A DNA stretch of 41,638 nt, taken from positions 1 through 41,638 of the forward strand of contig CAZOQV010000006.1 of the NCBI GenBank assembly GCA_964582365.1. The letters are read 5' to 3'. The first letter of the stretch is position 1; every line of letters begins with the position of its first letter. Below are positions 7,389 through 14,376 of this stretch, one piece after another. Origin of the DNA: WARW01 sp964582365 (lineage in GTDB: Bacteria > Patescibacteriota > Microgenomatia > UBA12405). The position numbers and the translations under genes are program-made. The notes under the pieces are model-generated. The model searched no databases. It was not told the origin of the DNA and saw nothing but the letters and a program-made list of their open reading frames with translations.

Positions 7389-7834
7389 AAAAACAAATTA
7401 TTATCACCAGCGTTTTAATTCTAATCATTATTGGATTAATTTCGTCAGTTGTTATTGGTAGTAAACAAAAAAAATCTCCATCTGTAATTAATAATCCAGA
7501 GATTGAAATAACTACCACTAGTCCGGCTATCTTAGATGCAGATATTTTTTATTGGGGAGAGACCTGCCCTAATTGTCACGATGCTATTGATTGGATGAAA
7601 GAAAATAAAATCGATCAACAAATTAAAGTTATTAAAAAAGAGATTTACGAGAATAAAAAAAATGCCAATGAATTAATTCAAAATGCTAAAGATTGTGGAA
7701 TTAATGAAAACGAAATCGGGGTTCCTTTTATGTTCACTAAAGATCAAAGATGTCTTGTTGGCACTCCCGATATTATTTCCTATTTAGAGGGGGAATTAGA
7801 TAAAATAAACAATAATAACGAAGTTATCAATTAA
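7385..7834 (+). CDS. Membrane-anchored thioredoxin/glutaredoxin-like protein (CPNC)
   Basis: This 149-residue protein has an N-terminal membrane helix (residues 6-27), a ~20-residue linker, and a thioredoxin-fold domain. The active-site motif is ETCPNCHDAIDWM, and a VPFMFT segment supplies the cis-Pro. A third cysteine pair may come from DCGI and RCLVG. It overlaps the previous gene by ATGA, so the two products are made together. A natural role is electron acceptor for the CcdA/ArsG-like membrane domain encoded just upstream. The exact partner is inferred. Confidence 0.75.
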   Translation: MKKQIIITSVLILIIIGLISSVVIGSKQKKSPSVINNPEIEITTTSPAILDADIFYWGETCPNCHDAIDWMKENKIDQQIKVIKKEIYENKKNANELIQNAKDCGINENEIGVPFMFTKDQRCLVGTPDIISYLEGELDKINNNNEVIN

Positions 7835-7843
7835 CCATAAATA

Positions 7844-8347
7844 ATGAAAAAAATTATTAAACTACTAACATTTATTTTTCCATTTGTTTTTCCCATAAAA
7901 ACTTATGCTGTTTGTCCTGTCTGTACTGTGGCCGTTGGTGCTGGTCTAGGTATTTCTCGTGTAATTGGAATCGATGACTCTATCACCGGAATTTGGATTG
8001 GTGGATTAATTATCTCTAGTGGTCTTTGGATGGCAGACTTTGTTAAAAAAAGAAATTGGAAAATTCCTTTTCCGAAAATTATATTAACTTTATTGATGAT
8101 AATTTTTGTCCTACCTCCTCTATATTTGTCAAAAATGATTGGATTATCAGGCAATATTTTATTTGGTATAGATAAAATAATTCTTGGAATAATATTAGGT
8201 TTTATAATTTTTCTACTTGGAGTAAGTATTGATAAATGGCTAAGAACTACCAATAATAATAAAGTTTATATTTATTATCAAAAAGTTTTAATTCCTGTCT
8301 TTTTGTTATCCTTAATTAGTTTCTTTCTTTATTTAATTACTAGTTAA
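7844..8347 (+). CDS. Hypothetical membrane protein with N-terminal CPVC motif
   Basis: This 167-residue protein has an N-terminal hydrophobic segment ending in KTYAVCPVCTVAVGAGLGIS. A CxxC pair is thus placed just outside or within the membrane, followed by four more helices. I do not know a named function. The CPVCTVAVGAGLG block looks like a conserved family signature. The gene starts nine bases after the previous stop, within the redox/ars-like operon. It may be one more thiol carrier in the electron path across the membrane. Confidence 0.6.
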   Translation: MKKIIKLLTFIFPFVFPIKTYAVCPVCTVAVGAGLGISRVIGIDDSITGIWIGGLIISSGLWMADFVKKRNWKIPFPKIILTLLMIIFVLPPLYLSKMIGLSGNILFGIDKIILGIILGFIIFLLGVSIDKWLRTTNNNKVYIYYQKVLIPVFLLSLISFFLYLITS

Positions 8348-8357
8348 TATAAAAAAT

Positions 8358-8918
8358 ATGGATATAAAAAATAATATTAAACCAGATATTAATGAATTTA
8401 TGGACAAAGTTAAGTCCCTAGAAAAGGGTCATAAACTTGATCTTTCTTCTGATGAAGATTTGTCTATCGCTATTATGAATTTAATTTCTATGGAAGAGCA
8501 TTTTTTCTTTAATTACAACAAAACTGGTAATGAAAAATATTTAGATCTTCTTAACGAAATTAGAGAAATCAGAAAAAGTGCTTTAAAAAGAATTATAAAA
8601 GACTATGAAGGTGAAAATTGGTGTATTAGTAAACATCTTTTAGCTTCATCTATGAGATTTATGGAAGTTGGCACTAAAGCACTAACTAAAGGTGACAAAG
8701 AGGATGCTGCCGATCTTTTTCAAAAATCCTATCAACTTTACAGCTTATTTTGGGGATTAAATTTAGGTTTAGTCACTGACAAAGACATTAAACATCAAGA
8801 TAATAAAGAAATTGCTTTTATTTCTGAAGACAAAAAACCAGAGAAAAAAGAATCTTCCTCAATTTTTGCCAAGCTTGGAGAAGTAGTTCAAAAAGCAATT
8901 GACTGTTGTAAAGAATAA
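8358..8918 (+). CDS. Hypothetical helical cytoplasmic protein, last gene of the ars-like operon
   Basis: This 186-residue soluble protein is almost entirely helical. Residues ~30-140 look TPR-like (SMEEHFFFNYNKTGNEKYLD, KSALKRIIKDYEGENWCISK, LTKGDKEDAADLFQKSYQLY), then a charged linker and a C-terminal helix ending in DCCKE. The terminal Cys pair and the Cys in GENWC could be relevant in a thiol-handling operon. It follows the previous gene by ten bases. The family is not recognised. Confidence 0.55.
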   Translation: MDIKNNIKPDINEFMDKVKSLEKGHKLDLSSDEDLSIAIMNLISMEEHFFFNYNKTGNEKYLDLLNEIREIRKSALKRIIKDYEGENWCISKHLLASSMRFMEVGTKALTKGDKEDAADLFQKSYQLYSLFWGLNLGLVTDKDIKHQDNKEIAFISEDKKPEKKESSSIFAKLGEVVQKAIDCCKE

Positions 8919-8986
8919 AAGTCATTTTGTTTTTAAATTTTATAAATAAACATTATATTTTTTTCAGATGTTTTTCAGATTCCATC

Positions 8987-9014
8987 GTTAACATGTTAGT
9001 TATTAACAGTTAAC
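8987..9014 (+). promoter_or_regulatory. Long imperfect inverted repeat in the leader of the exported-protein gene
   Basis: GTTAAC (8987-8992), TGTTA (8994-8998), TAACA (9004-9008) and GTTAAC (9009-9014) pair into an 11-bp stem with one bulged A and a 5-base loop. It ends 26 bases before the ATG at 9041. A tandem TTTTTCAGAT direct repeat (about 8958-8979) lies just upstream. Together they look like operator sites or a leader hairpin. Confidence 0.45.
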
Positions 9015-9040
9015 AAACCAAAAAAGGGGGTGTAAAAATA

Positions 9041-9400
9041 ATGAACAAAAAAATAATAATTGGAGCAGTGGCTTTGCTTTTGGGAGGATTAACAATCTTA
9101 CCTAAAACAATTTTTGCTTATCAAGGAAATCCAGCCGTCAAAGGTCCGGATTACACTGCTGAAAGACATGCTATTATGACCGAAGCATTTGAAAATAATG
9201 ATTACAATAAATGGAAAGAACAAATGCAAGGTAAAGGTCGAGTAGTTGAAGTTATCAACGAAAGTAACTTTTCTCTTTTTGCCCAAGCCCACAAATTGGC
9301 AGAGGAAGGTAAAATTGATGAAGCCAACAAAATCAGGCAAGAACTTGGACTTGGCTTAGGTGGTCGTAAAGGTAATGGCTCAGGTAGAAGGCACCCATAA
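9041..9400 (+). CDS. Small secreted protein with Gly/Arg-rich tail
   Basis: This 119-residue protein has a clear signal peptide (MNKKIIIGAVALLLGGLTIL, cleavage near FA-Y27). A charged, largely helical mature part follows (DYNKWKEQMQGKGRVVEVIN, LFAQAHKLAEEGKIDEANKI) and then a basic Gly-rich end (GLGGRKGNGSGRRHP). The helical hairpin vaguely recalls small periplasmic chaperones, but no family is assigned. A strong Shine-Dalgarno run (AAGGGGGTG, 9024-9032) precedes the ATG, unlike most genes here. A 122-base leader region with repeats and a long hairpin lies upstream. Confidence 0.7.
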   Translation: MNKKIIIGAVALLLGGLTILPKTIFAYQGNPAVKGPDYTAERHAIMTEAFENNDYNKWKEQMQGKGRVVEVINESNFSLFAQAHKLAEEGKIDEANKIRQELGLGLGGRKGNGSGRRHP

Positions 9401-9410
9401 AAGCTTTAAA

Positions 9411-9446
9411 AACTAACTCTTGTAGCTATAGATGCAAGAGTTAGTT
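9411..9446 (+). terminator. Perfect 12-bp hairpin after the exported-protein gene
   Basis: AACTAACTCTTG (9411-9422) pairs perfectly with CAAGAGTTAGTT (9435-9446) around a 12-base loop, starting ten bases after the stop at 9400. There is no T-run after it, so it may stabilise or process the mRNA rather than act as a simple intrinsic terminator. Confidence 0.5.
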
Positions 9447-9462
9447 GATAGTATTCCAAAAA

Positions 9463-9483
9463 TGTTACAATTTTATTGTAACA
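9463..9483 (+). promoter_or_regulatory. Palindromic operator-like site ahead of the 69-residue membrane protein
   Basis: TGTTACAAT (9463-9471) and ATTGTAACA (9475-9483) form a perfect 9-bp inverted repeat around TTT. It ends 25 bases before the GTG at 9509. Its size and symmetry suit a dimeric repressor site. A leader hairpin is the alternative. Confidence 0.5.
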
Positions 9484-9492
9484 ATAATAAAA

Positions 9493-9503
9493 AGGGAGGT
9501 GAT
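9493..9503 (+). promoter_or_regulatory. Strong Shine-Dalgarno site deciding a GTG start
   Basis: AGGGAGGTGAT is close to the full anti-Shine-Dalgarno complement. Its GGAGG core (9495-9499) is nine bases before GTG at 9509. It is the strongest ribosome-binding site in the window and supports that GTG. Confidence 0.75.
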
Positions 9504-9508
9504 GTTGT

Positions 9509-9718
9509 GTGATAGATGAATTAAATAAAAAGATTAAAAACTTAAATATGTGGGATATGGCTTGTACCAAATTAGCAGTTATGTTTTTTATTATGTTTTT
9601 GTTTTCTATTTGGCCAGCTTTTAGAGATTTTGTTCAATCAACTAATTATTGGATATTTTTATTAGCTTGGGTAATTTTTGCCATCAAACCATTTAAAAGA
9701 TTTTTTTCTAACAAGTAA
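9509..9718 (+). CDS. Small two-helix membrane protein
   Basis: This 69-residue protein has an amphipathic, charged N-terminus (IDELNKKIKNLNMWDMAC), then two membrane helices (about residues 20-37 and 47-60) and a basic end (KPFKRFFSNK). The GTG start is fixed by the near-perfect Shine-Dalgarno site. The family is unknown. It is preceded by a palindromic operator-like site, which suggests regulated, high-level translation. Confidence 0.65.
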   Translation: MIDELNKKIKNLNMWDMACTKLAVMFFIMFLFSIWPAFRDFVQSTNYWIFLLAWVIFAIKPFKRFFSNK

Positions 9719-9767
9719 TTTCAAATTAGAGTTTACTGTTTATAACTCTCTATTTTTTTGAAAAGGG

Positions 9768-9773
9768 TATAAT
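9768..9773 (+). promoter_or_regulatory. -10 box, predicted leaderless start of the DUF2177 gene
   Basis: A perfect TATAAT ends five bases before the ATG at 9779. No Shine-Dalgarno site fits between them. Confidence 0.55.
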
Positions 9774-9778
9774 TATTT

Positions 9779-10171
9779 ATGATCAAACAATATTTTGTTG
9801 CCTTAATAACTTTTTTAATAATTGATGGAGCTTGGCTAACATTAATAGCCAAAAATTTTTATGCTAAACACTTAGGTTTTTTGATAACCAAAACTCCAAA
9901 CTTAATAGCCGCTGGAATATTTTATTTAATTTATATTCTTGGGATAGTCGTCTTTGTAATTTCACCAGCGCTGCAAAAACATTCTATTTTTTCAGCAATT
10001 TTTATGGGTGCCTTGTTCGGTTTCTGCGCTTATGCCACTTATGATTTAACCAACATGGCCACTATTAAAGATTGGCCTTTAATCGTTACTATCGTTGATT
10101 TAATTTGGGGAGCTTTTTTATCAGGCTCAGTCGCCGGTATCAGTTATTTTATTTTAACTAAATGGCTCTAA
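9779..10171 (+). CDS. DUF2177 family membrane protein
   Basis: This 130-residue, four-helix membrane protein matches DUF2177: an IDGAWLTLIAKNFYAKHLGF start, a GALFGFCAYATYDLTNMATIKDWP core and a DLIWGAFLSGSVAG end. The function is unknown. Its end overlaps the next gene (DUF1295) by ten bases, so the two are coupled. The pair is often seen together and probably acts on lipids, which is inferred from the partner's fold. Confidence 0.88.
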   Translation: MIKQYFVALITFLIIDGAWLTLIAKNFYAKHLGFLITKTPNLIAAGIFYLIYILGIVVFVISPALQKHSIFSAIFMGALFGFCAYATYDLTNMATIKDWPLIVTIVDLIWGAFLSGSVAGISYFILTKWL

Positions 10172-10875
10172 TTTATACTGCCGTCTTAATATGGTTTTAC
10201 ATGACGCTTTGGTATTTTTTGTCGGTCTTAAAAAAAAGAAATGATATCGCCGATGTTGCTTGGGGTTTGGGTTTTATTTTGGTAACAATTTTTAATTTAT
10301 TGTCTAATTCCAGTTATAAATTACTAATTTCTTTATTTTTGATTTCCATTTGGGGACTGAGATTAGCCATTCATATTTATAATCGAAACAAAAATAAAAA
10401 AGAAGACTATCGATACGACCAATTTAAAAAATCACCTTATTTTAAAGTTTTTATTACTCAAGGATTTTTTATGTGGTTAATTTGTTTGCCTATTATTTTT
10501 TCTCAAGAAAATCTAAACTGGTTAAATATTTTGGGAATTTTTATTTGGCTTATTGGTTTTTATTTTGAAGCCACTGCTGACAATCAATTGAAGAAATTTA
10601 TAAATAATCCCAACAATAAGGGTAAAATAATGCAAAGCGGTTTGTGGGCTTACAGTCGTCACCCAAATTATTTTGGAGAAGTAACCATGTGGTGGGGAAT
10701 TTGGTTAATTAATCTTAATTCAAATTGGTGGGCCATTATTGGTCCTTTAACAATAACTTTTTTAATTTTAAAAGTATCCGGCGTGCCTTTATTAGAAAAA
10801 AAATACGAAGGTAATTTAGAATTTGAAAATTATAAAAAAAGAGTTTCTGTTTTCATTCCTTGGTGGCCTAAATAA
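10162..10875 (+). CDS. DUF1295 family membrane protein (steroid-reductase-like fold)
   Basis: This 237-residue polytopic protein belongs to DUF1295. It has the family block GLWAYSRHPNYFGEVTMWWG at about residues 157-176 and a C-terminal LLEKKYEGNLEFENYKKR. The R-H-P-N-Y-F-G region is shared with 5-alpha-reductase and isoprenylcysteine methyltransferase relatives and binds the nucleotide cofactor there. Lipid reduction or modification is a reasonable guess. The ATG lies inside the end of the DUF2177 gene. Confidence 0.87.
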   Translation: MALIYTAVLIWFYMTLWYFLSVLKKRNDIADVAWGLGFILVTIFNLLSNSSYKLLISLFLISIWGLRLAIHIYNRNKNKKEDYRYDQFKKSPYFKVFITQGFFMWLICLPIIFSQENLNWLNILGIFIWLIGFYFEATADNQLKKFINNPNNKGKIMQSGLWAYSRHPNYFGEVTMWWGIWLINLNSNWWAIIGPLTITFLILKVSGVPLLEKKYEGNLEFENYKKRVSVFIPWWPK

Positions 10876-10888
10876 TTCCACGAAGTAA

Positions 10889-10894
10889 TATAAT
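10889..10894 (+). promoter_or_regulatory. -10 box of the signal peptidase-CAP gene
   Basis: A perfect TATAAT ends eight bases before the ATG at 10903, again with no ribosome-binding site between. Confidence 0.5.
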
Positions 10895-10902
10895 CTATTT
10901 AG

Positions 10903-12558
10903 ATGAAACACAATAAAAAACTGAAAGAAGAAGAGTCAAATTGTGATCAAAATCCCATTGTATTTAAAAATAATAAAAAGTTTTTAAAATTAGCTAAAAT
11001 TTTTGGAACAATTTGGTTTATTACTATTATTTTATTTATTTCATCGACTTTATTTGTCAACAAATATCCCCAATTTTCCTTTGAAAATTATAATTTTTCT
11101 TCAATTTTTCTTGTTGTCACTGTCGCCATTGGAATTATTTCTTTTTTACTAACAGTAATAACCTTAGCCTTAAATCTTTCATATGGAAAACATTTTAAAG
11201 AAAAATCTTTTAAGAAATTTTTTAGATTCATTTTCTCTCTGATATTTTTACCTTTTTTAGTCATGAGAAATTTTTTCGGTGCCATTTTTGGTTTTTTTGT
11301 TCTCTTACCAATATGGGGATTAGGTGTTATCTTCGCCCTTTTTGTTTTGGGCATAATTAGAAGTAGTACTCCTGTGACAGGTAATTCCATGAATCCCACA
11401 ATTCTTGACAAAGAGAATGTTGATCTCAGTTCTTTTAGTTTAATAAATAAGTTTTTTTTAAAACCTCAAAAAGGTGACATTATCATTTTTGAATCAGGCA
11501 GAACCTCTGATTCAGACGGGCAAATTGTTGGTTATATTAAAAGAATTGTTGCCACTGGCGGAGATGAAGTCAGTATTCGCGATGGATTTTTATATGTAAA
11601 TAATGAATTAATAAAAGAACCATATACCGCCAAACCAAGATCAACTTTTGGAGGTTCATTTTTGGCAGATTGTAAAACTATTAAAATTCCCGATGGTTAT
11701 TATTTTGTTTTAGGTGACAATCGAAAAAGAAGTAAAGATTCACGGGAAATTGGTCTAGTTTCGATAAATGAAATTGAAAGTATTTTACCAATGGATAAAC
11801 AAAATCAGTTTAAAGACAGATTAAGAGATGCCTCTAATGACGGTACAGATCACGGTTTGCCATCTTTTAATTTAGATGATTATTATCAAAAAATTAATAA
11901 AATTAGAGAAGAAAATAATTTAAAACCCTTAAAAAGAAATGAAAAATTGGAAAAGGCCGCTTTGGCCAGAGCCAAATTTATTGTTGAAAATAATGAGGTT
12001 GATTTAATAGGGAAAGATAATAAAAGTAAATATCCCTATTCCAAAGCGATTCAAGATTCTGGATACAACAACATAATAACCGGAGAAATCCTTACCACGG
12101 GGTATTACGATTCGGAAGAATTATCTAATTATTGGTTGGATTATGAAACTAAAAAGAATTTACTTGATAAACAATTTCAAGATACCGGTATTGCCTCATA
12201 TGTGGGTAAAATTAACGACTGTGAAGTTCAAGTAATAGTTCAGGAATTTGGTGGTTATATTCCTCCAAATTACGATAGATCTAATATTGAAGGCTGGGAG
12301 AAAATTCTAGCCAGATTAAAAGAAATTCAACCATCGTGGCAAAAATGTAAAGAATGGGGGAATGTTTATGAAAACAATAAATCTATCTGCGACCGAATAA
12401 ATGAAATAATAAGTATTAGAATTAGCAACATAAATTCAGCCGTTAATAGGATGAGAAGTAATCAATGGCTAACTTCTTCAGAATTAAAAAATTTAGATAA
12501 AGACGAATCTCTATACGAGGAACAAGAAAGTTTGGCCACAAAACTTAATAATCTATAA
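10903..12558 (+). CDS. Signal peptidase I fused to a CAP/SCP-like domain
   Basis: This 551-residue protein has three parts. Residues ~25-155 carry four or so membrane helices. Residues ~155-300 form a type I signal peptidase: TGNSMNPTI holds the catalytic Ser, YIKRIVATGGDEVSI the Lys, and GDNRKRSKDSREIG the conserved box E. Residues ~320-460 resemble a CAP (SCP/PR1) domain (YYQKINKIREENNLKPLKRN, AALARAKFIVEN, TGEILTTGYYDSEELSNYWL, DTGIASY), but the usual CAP histidines are not seen. A helical tail follows. The fusion would place a CAP domain beside the peptidase on the outer face. The combination is unusual. The stop directly abuts the stop of the convergent gene. Confidence 0.85.
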   Translation: MKHNKKLKEEESNCDQNPIVFKNNKKFLKLAKIFGTIWFITIILFISSTLFVNKYPQFSFENYNFSSIFLVVTVAIGIISFLLTVITLALNLSYGKHFKEKSFKKFFRFIFSLIFLPFLVMRNFFGAIFGFFVLLPIWGLGVIFALFVLGIIRSSTPVTGNSMNPTILDKENVDLSSFSLINKFFLKPQKGDIIIFESGRTSDSDGQIVGYIKRIVATGGDEVSIRDGFLYVNNELIKEPYTAKPRSTFGGSFLADCKTIKIPDGYYFVLGDNRKRSKDSREIGLVSINEIESILPMDKQNQFKDRLRDASNDGTDHGLPSFNLDDYYQKINKIREENNLKPLKRNEKLEKAALARAKFIVENNEVDLIGKDNKSKYPYSKAIQDSGYNNIITGEILTTGYYDSEELSNYWLDYETKKNLLDKQFQDTGIASYVGKINDCEVQVIVQEFGGYIPPNYDRSNIEGWEKILARLKEIQPSWQKCKEWGNVYENNKSICDRINEIISIRISNINSAVNRMRSNQWLTSSELKNLDKDESLYEEQESLATKLNNL

Positions 12559-12882
12559 TTATTTATTTTCTTTATTCTCTTTCTTAATGGTTTTCCAGTG
12601 GTAGAGATAAAGTGGCACACCAATTAAAATCATTGACAGCGAATTTGATAATTGTCTTTTTTGTTGATTAGACTGTTCTTGTTTATTTCTTTTTTCCATT
12701 TCTTCCGGAGATATTTTTGTTTTTTCTTCAACCATTGGATCCGAATAATAAGTGTATTCAGAAACTTTAAAAACATAAGTTTTAAGACCCAAATCAATTA
12801 ATTGAATACTGCCAATAATAGTAATTAACAAACCGACAAAAGAAAAAAGATACAAATACAAAAGTCGAATATTAAATTTCAT
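12559..12882 (-). CDS. Small two-helix membrane protein with charged loop
   Basis: This 107-residue protein starts at ATG 12882; an upstream GTG at 12900 is less likely. The first helix is about residues 6-28. It is followed by VFKVSEYTYYSDP, a very charged stretch (EEKTKISPEEMEKRNKQEQS) and a second helix near residue 85, and it ends in Lys/Glu/Asn-rich residues. I do not recognise the function. Its stop touches the stop of the signal peptidase gene, with no bases between. Confidence 0.6.
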   Translation of the reverse strand: MKFNIRLLYLYLFSFVGLLITIIGSIQLIDLGLKTYVFKVSEYTYYSDPMVEEKTKISPEEMEKRNKQEQSNQQKRQLSNSLSMILIGVPLYLYHWKTIKKENKENK

Positions 12883-12890
12883 ATATAAAA

Positions 12891-12896
12891 AGTATA
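12891..12896 (-). promoter_or_regulatory. -10 box of the 107-residue membrane protein
   Basis: On the minus strand TATACT ends eight bases before the ATG at 12882. This favours that ATG, because the GTG at 12900 would lie upstream of the promoter element. Confidence 0.45.
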
Positions 12897-13084
12897 TCAC
12901 TTACCTTTTTGAAGAAAGTGGTGCTTGTATTAAATAGTTTTGTTGTTTACACTTAAAAGTTGGAAAAATTTTAAAGGTGTTTTTTTTGTTAATTCAATTC
13001 TCCTCTTTTTTATTTTATTCGCTATATAAAGCATATTTTTTATAAGATTATTAATCTTCGCAAAATAACCGCTTCGTATATAAA

Positions 13085-13143
13085 ATTACAGGTTCCGTGT
13101 AAAAGATAATAACAATTTACACAAGCTAAATATTTCCTGTAAT
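13085..13143 (+). promoter_or_regulatory. Two nested inverted repeats upstream of the TasA-like gene
   Basis: ATTACAGG (13085-13092) is repeated inverted as CCTGTAAT (13136-13143). Inside it, GTGTAAA (13097-13103) is repeated inverted as TTTACAC (13116-13122). Both are perfect. They lie just upstream of the likely -35 box, so they could be operator sites for a regulator or the stem of a structured upstream RNA. Confidence 0.4.
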
Positions 13144-13153
13144 AAATTTATGT

Positions 13154-13182
13154 TTGACATTATAAATTTAAAGTGATTTAGT
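13154..13182 (+). promoter_or_regulatory. Candidate promoter of the TasA-like gene
   Basis: A perfect TTGACA (13154-13159) is followed after 17 bases by TTTAGT (13177-13182), a weak -10 box. Transcription would start near 13189, giving a leader of about 44 bases. Confidence 0.4.
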
Positions 13183-13186
13183 TATA

Positions 13187-13212
13187 TAACAAATAATATT
13201 ATTTATTTGTTA
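13187..13212 (+). promoter_or_regulatory. 10-bp inverted repeat at the predicted transcript start
   Basis: TAACAAATAA (13187-13196) and TTATTTGTTA (13203-13212) are perfect inverted repeats around six bases. If the promoter at 13154 is right, this forms a hairpin at the very 5' end of the mRNA, or an operator at the start site. Confidence 0.45.
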
Positions 13213-13232
13213 CATTAATAATTTAGTACTAT

Positions 13233-13844
13233 ATGAGAAAAAAAATATTTCTAAGTCTTTTCATCATTACAGTCATTGGAGGAGTCAGCGTCGCCGCCAC
13301 CCGCGCTTTCTTTTCTAACAGGGAAACTTCAACTGGTAGCACTTTCACTGCTGGTACATTGGATCTAAAAGTCGGAGATGCCGACGGTACCAATGTTGAG
13401 CCTTTTATTATCTCTGGAATTGGAGCTTCCGGTGATATTTCGGGTTCAAAAACTTGGGTAGTGAAAAATACCGGTAGCTTACCTGGTCGTTTATATCTTA
13501 ATCTAAGAAACATCGTTAATTATGAAAATGGTTGTAATGAACCTGAAGCCATAGGCGATACCACTTGTGGTACCCCTGGTGCTGGTGAAGGTGAATTAGG
13601 CAATGTTGTGGTGGCTAAAGTTTATTTAGATGATGTTGAAAAAGTTTCATCTAATTTAAACGAAATTAATGTCGCCAAAATCGGAACAGATTGGTCAGCT
13701 CTAGAACCAATTATTCTCGAAGGTGGCGCTCAAACAACCATTAAGATTGAATGGAATACTCCACAATCTGCTTATGGTAATGAAATTCAGTCGGATAGTT
13801 TAACTTTCGATGTGGATTTTGATTTAGTTCAGTTAATTAATTAA
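13233..13844 (+). CDS. TasA/CalY (camelysin) family surface protein
   Basis: This 203-residue exported protein has the TasA/CalY pattern: a signal peptide (KIFLSLFIITVIGGVSVAAT), then RAFFSNRETSTGSTFTAGTL right after cleavage, DLKVGD, and a beta-sandwich body with SGSKTWVVKNTGSLPGRLYL. Family members form biofilm fibres in Bacillus or are camelysin-like. They need a dedicated SipW-type signal peptidase, which is encoded next. A 12-bp hairpin separates the two genes and probably sets their relative expression. Here it is likely a cell-surface filament or coat protein. Confidence 0.85.
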   Translation: MRKKIFLSLFIITVIGGVSVAATRAFFSNRETSTGSTFTAGTLDLKVGDADGTNVEPFIISGIGASGDISGSKTWVVKNTGSLPGRLYLNLRNIVNYENGCNEPEAIGDTTCGTPGAGEGELGNVVVAKVYLDDVEKVSSNLNEINVAKIGTDWSALEPIILEGGAQTTIKIEWNTPQSAYGNEIQSDSLTFDVDFDLVQLIN

Positions 13845-13850
13845 TTTTTC

Positions 13851-13883
13851 CATACACCCTCCTTTTTTTTAGGGGGGTGTATG
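13851..13883 (+). terminator. Hairpin between the TasA-like and SipW-type genes
   Basis: CATACACCCTCC (13851-13862) pairs with GGGGGGTGTATG (13872-13883), 12 pairs with one G-T, around a T8-A loop. It lacks a trailing T-run. It probably causes partial termination or protects the upstream mRNA, making more fibre protein than peptidase. Confidence 0.6.
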
Positions 13884-13893
13884 TGGTTTAAAT

Positions 13894-14376
13894 ATGAAAA
13901 AATTTTTTATTGACTATTTTTCTTGGCTTTTTTTATTTATTTTCGCTTTTTTAGTTTTTTCCTCTTTTTTAATTGGTGAGGGAAATAATTTTTGGGGTTA
14001 TAAATTCTTTTTAGTTCAATCAGGATCTATGGAACCGACCATCATGACCGGTGATGTCATTATTGTCAAAGGTCAAAGCGATTATACTGTTCGTCAAGTG
14101 GTGACTTTTAAAGATTCAAGTAATCGTATTATTACCCATAGAATTGTTGATGTTAAAAATGGCATTTTTATTACCAAAGGAGATGCTAATCGCACCACCG
14201 ATAATGGCAATATTCAAATTAATCAAATTATTGGTAAATTAGTTTATATTCTTCCTAAACTTGGCTTTCTTGTAGTTTTCAGTAAATCAATCCCTGGTGT
14301 CATTATTTTCATGGTTATTCCCGGAATTTATATTATTGTTTCAGAAATTTTAAAAAGTGCCAAAAAATCTAAATAA
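13894..14376 (+). CDS. sipW: SipW-type signal peptidase I
   Basis: This 160-residue membrane protease has the ER/SipW-type layout. An N-terminal helix precedes VQSGSMEPTIMTGDVIIV with the catalytic Ser. IITHRIVDV supplies a His in place of the Lys of ordinary bacterial signal peptidases. TKGDANRTTDN follows, and two C-terminal helices end the protein. It should cleave the TasA-like proteins encoded on either side. Its last 20 bases overlap the next gene, so translation is coupled. The gene symbol is given by type, not by proven orthology. Confidence 0.85.
   Translation: MKKFFIDYFSWLFLFIFAFLVFSSFLIGEGNNFWGYKFFLVQSGSMEPTIMTGDVIIVKGQSDYTVRQVVTFKDSSNRIITHRIVDVKNGIFITKGDANRTTDNGNIQINQIIGKLVYILPKLGFLVVFSKSIPGVIIFMVIPGIYIIVSEILKSAKKSK

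Larger units (their letters stand above)
12897..13232. other. Intergenic region of 336 bases with repeats and a promoter
   Basis: No convincing gene is seen on either strand of this very AT-rich stretch. It holds two nested inverted repeats (13085-13143), a TTGACA -35 box (13154) and a third perfect inverted repeat (13187-13212) before the TasA-like gene. All of these fit regulation of that gene. Confidence 0.5.

Noticed and set aside
11088..11411. 107-codon minus-strand frame inside the signal peptidase-CAP gene
   Set aside because: It overlaps the membrane helices and the catalytic Ser region of a strongly supported gene.
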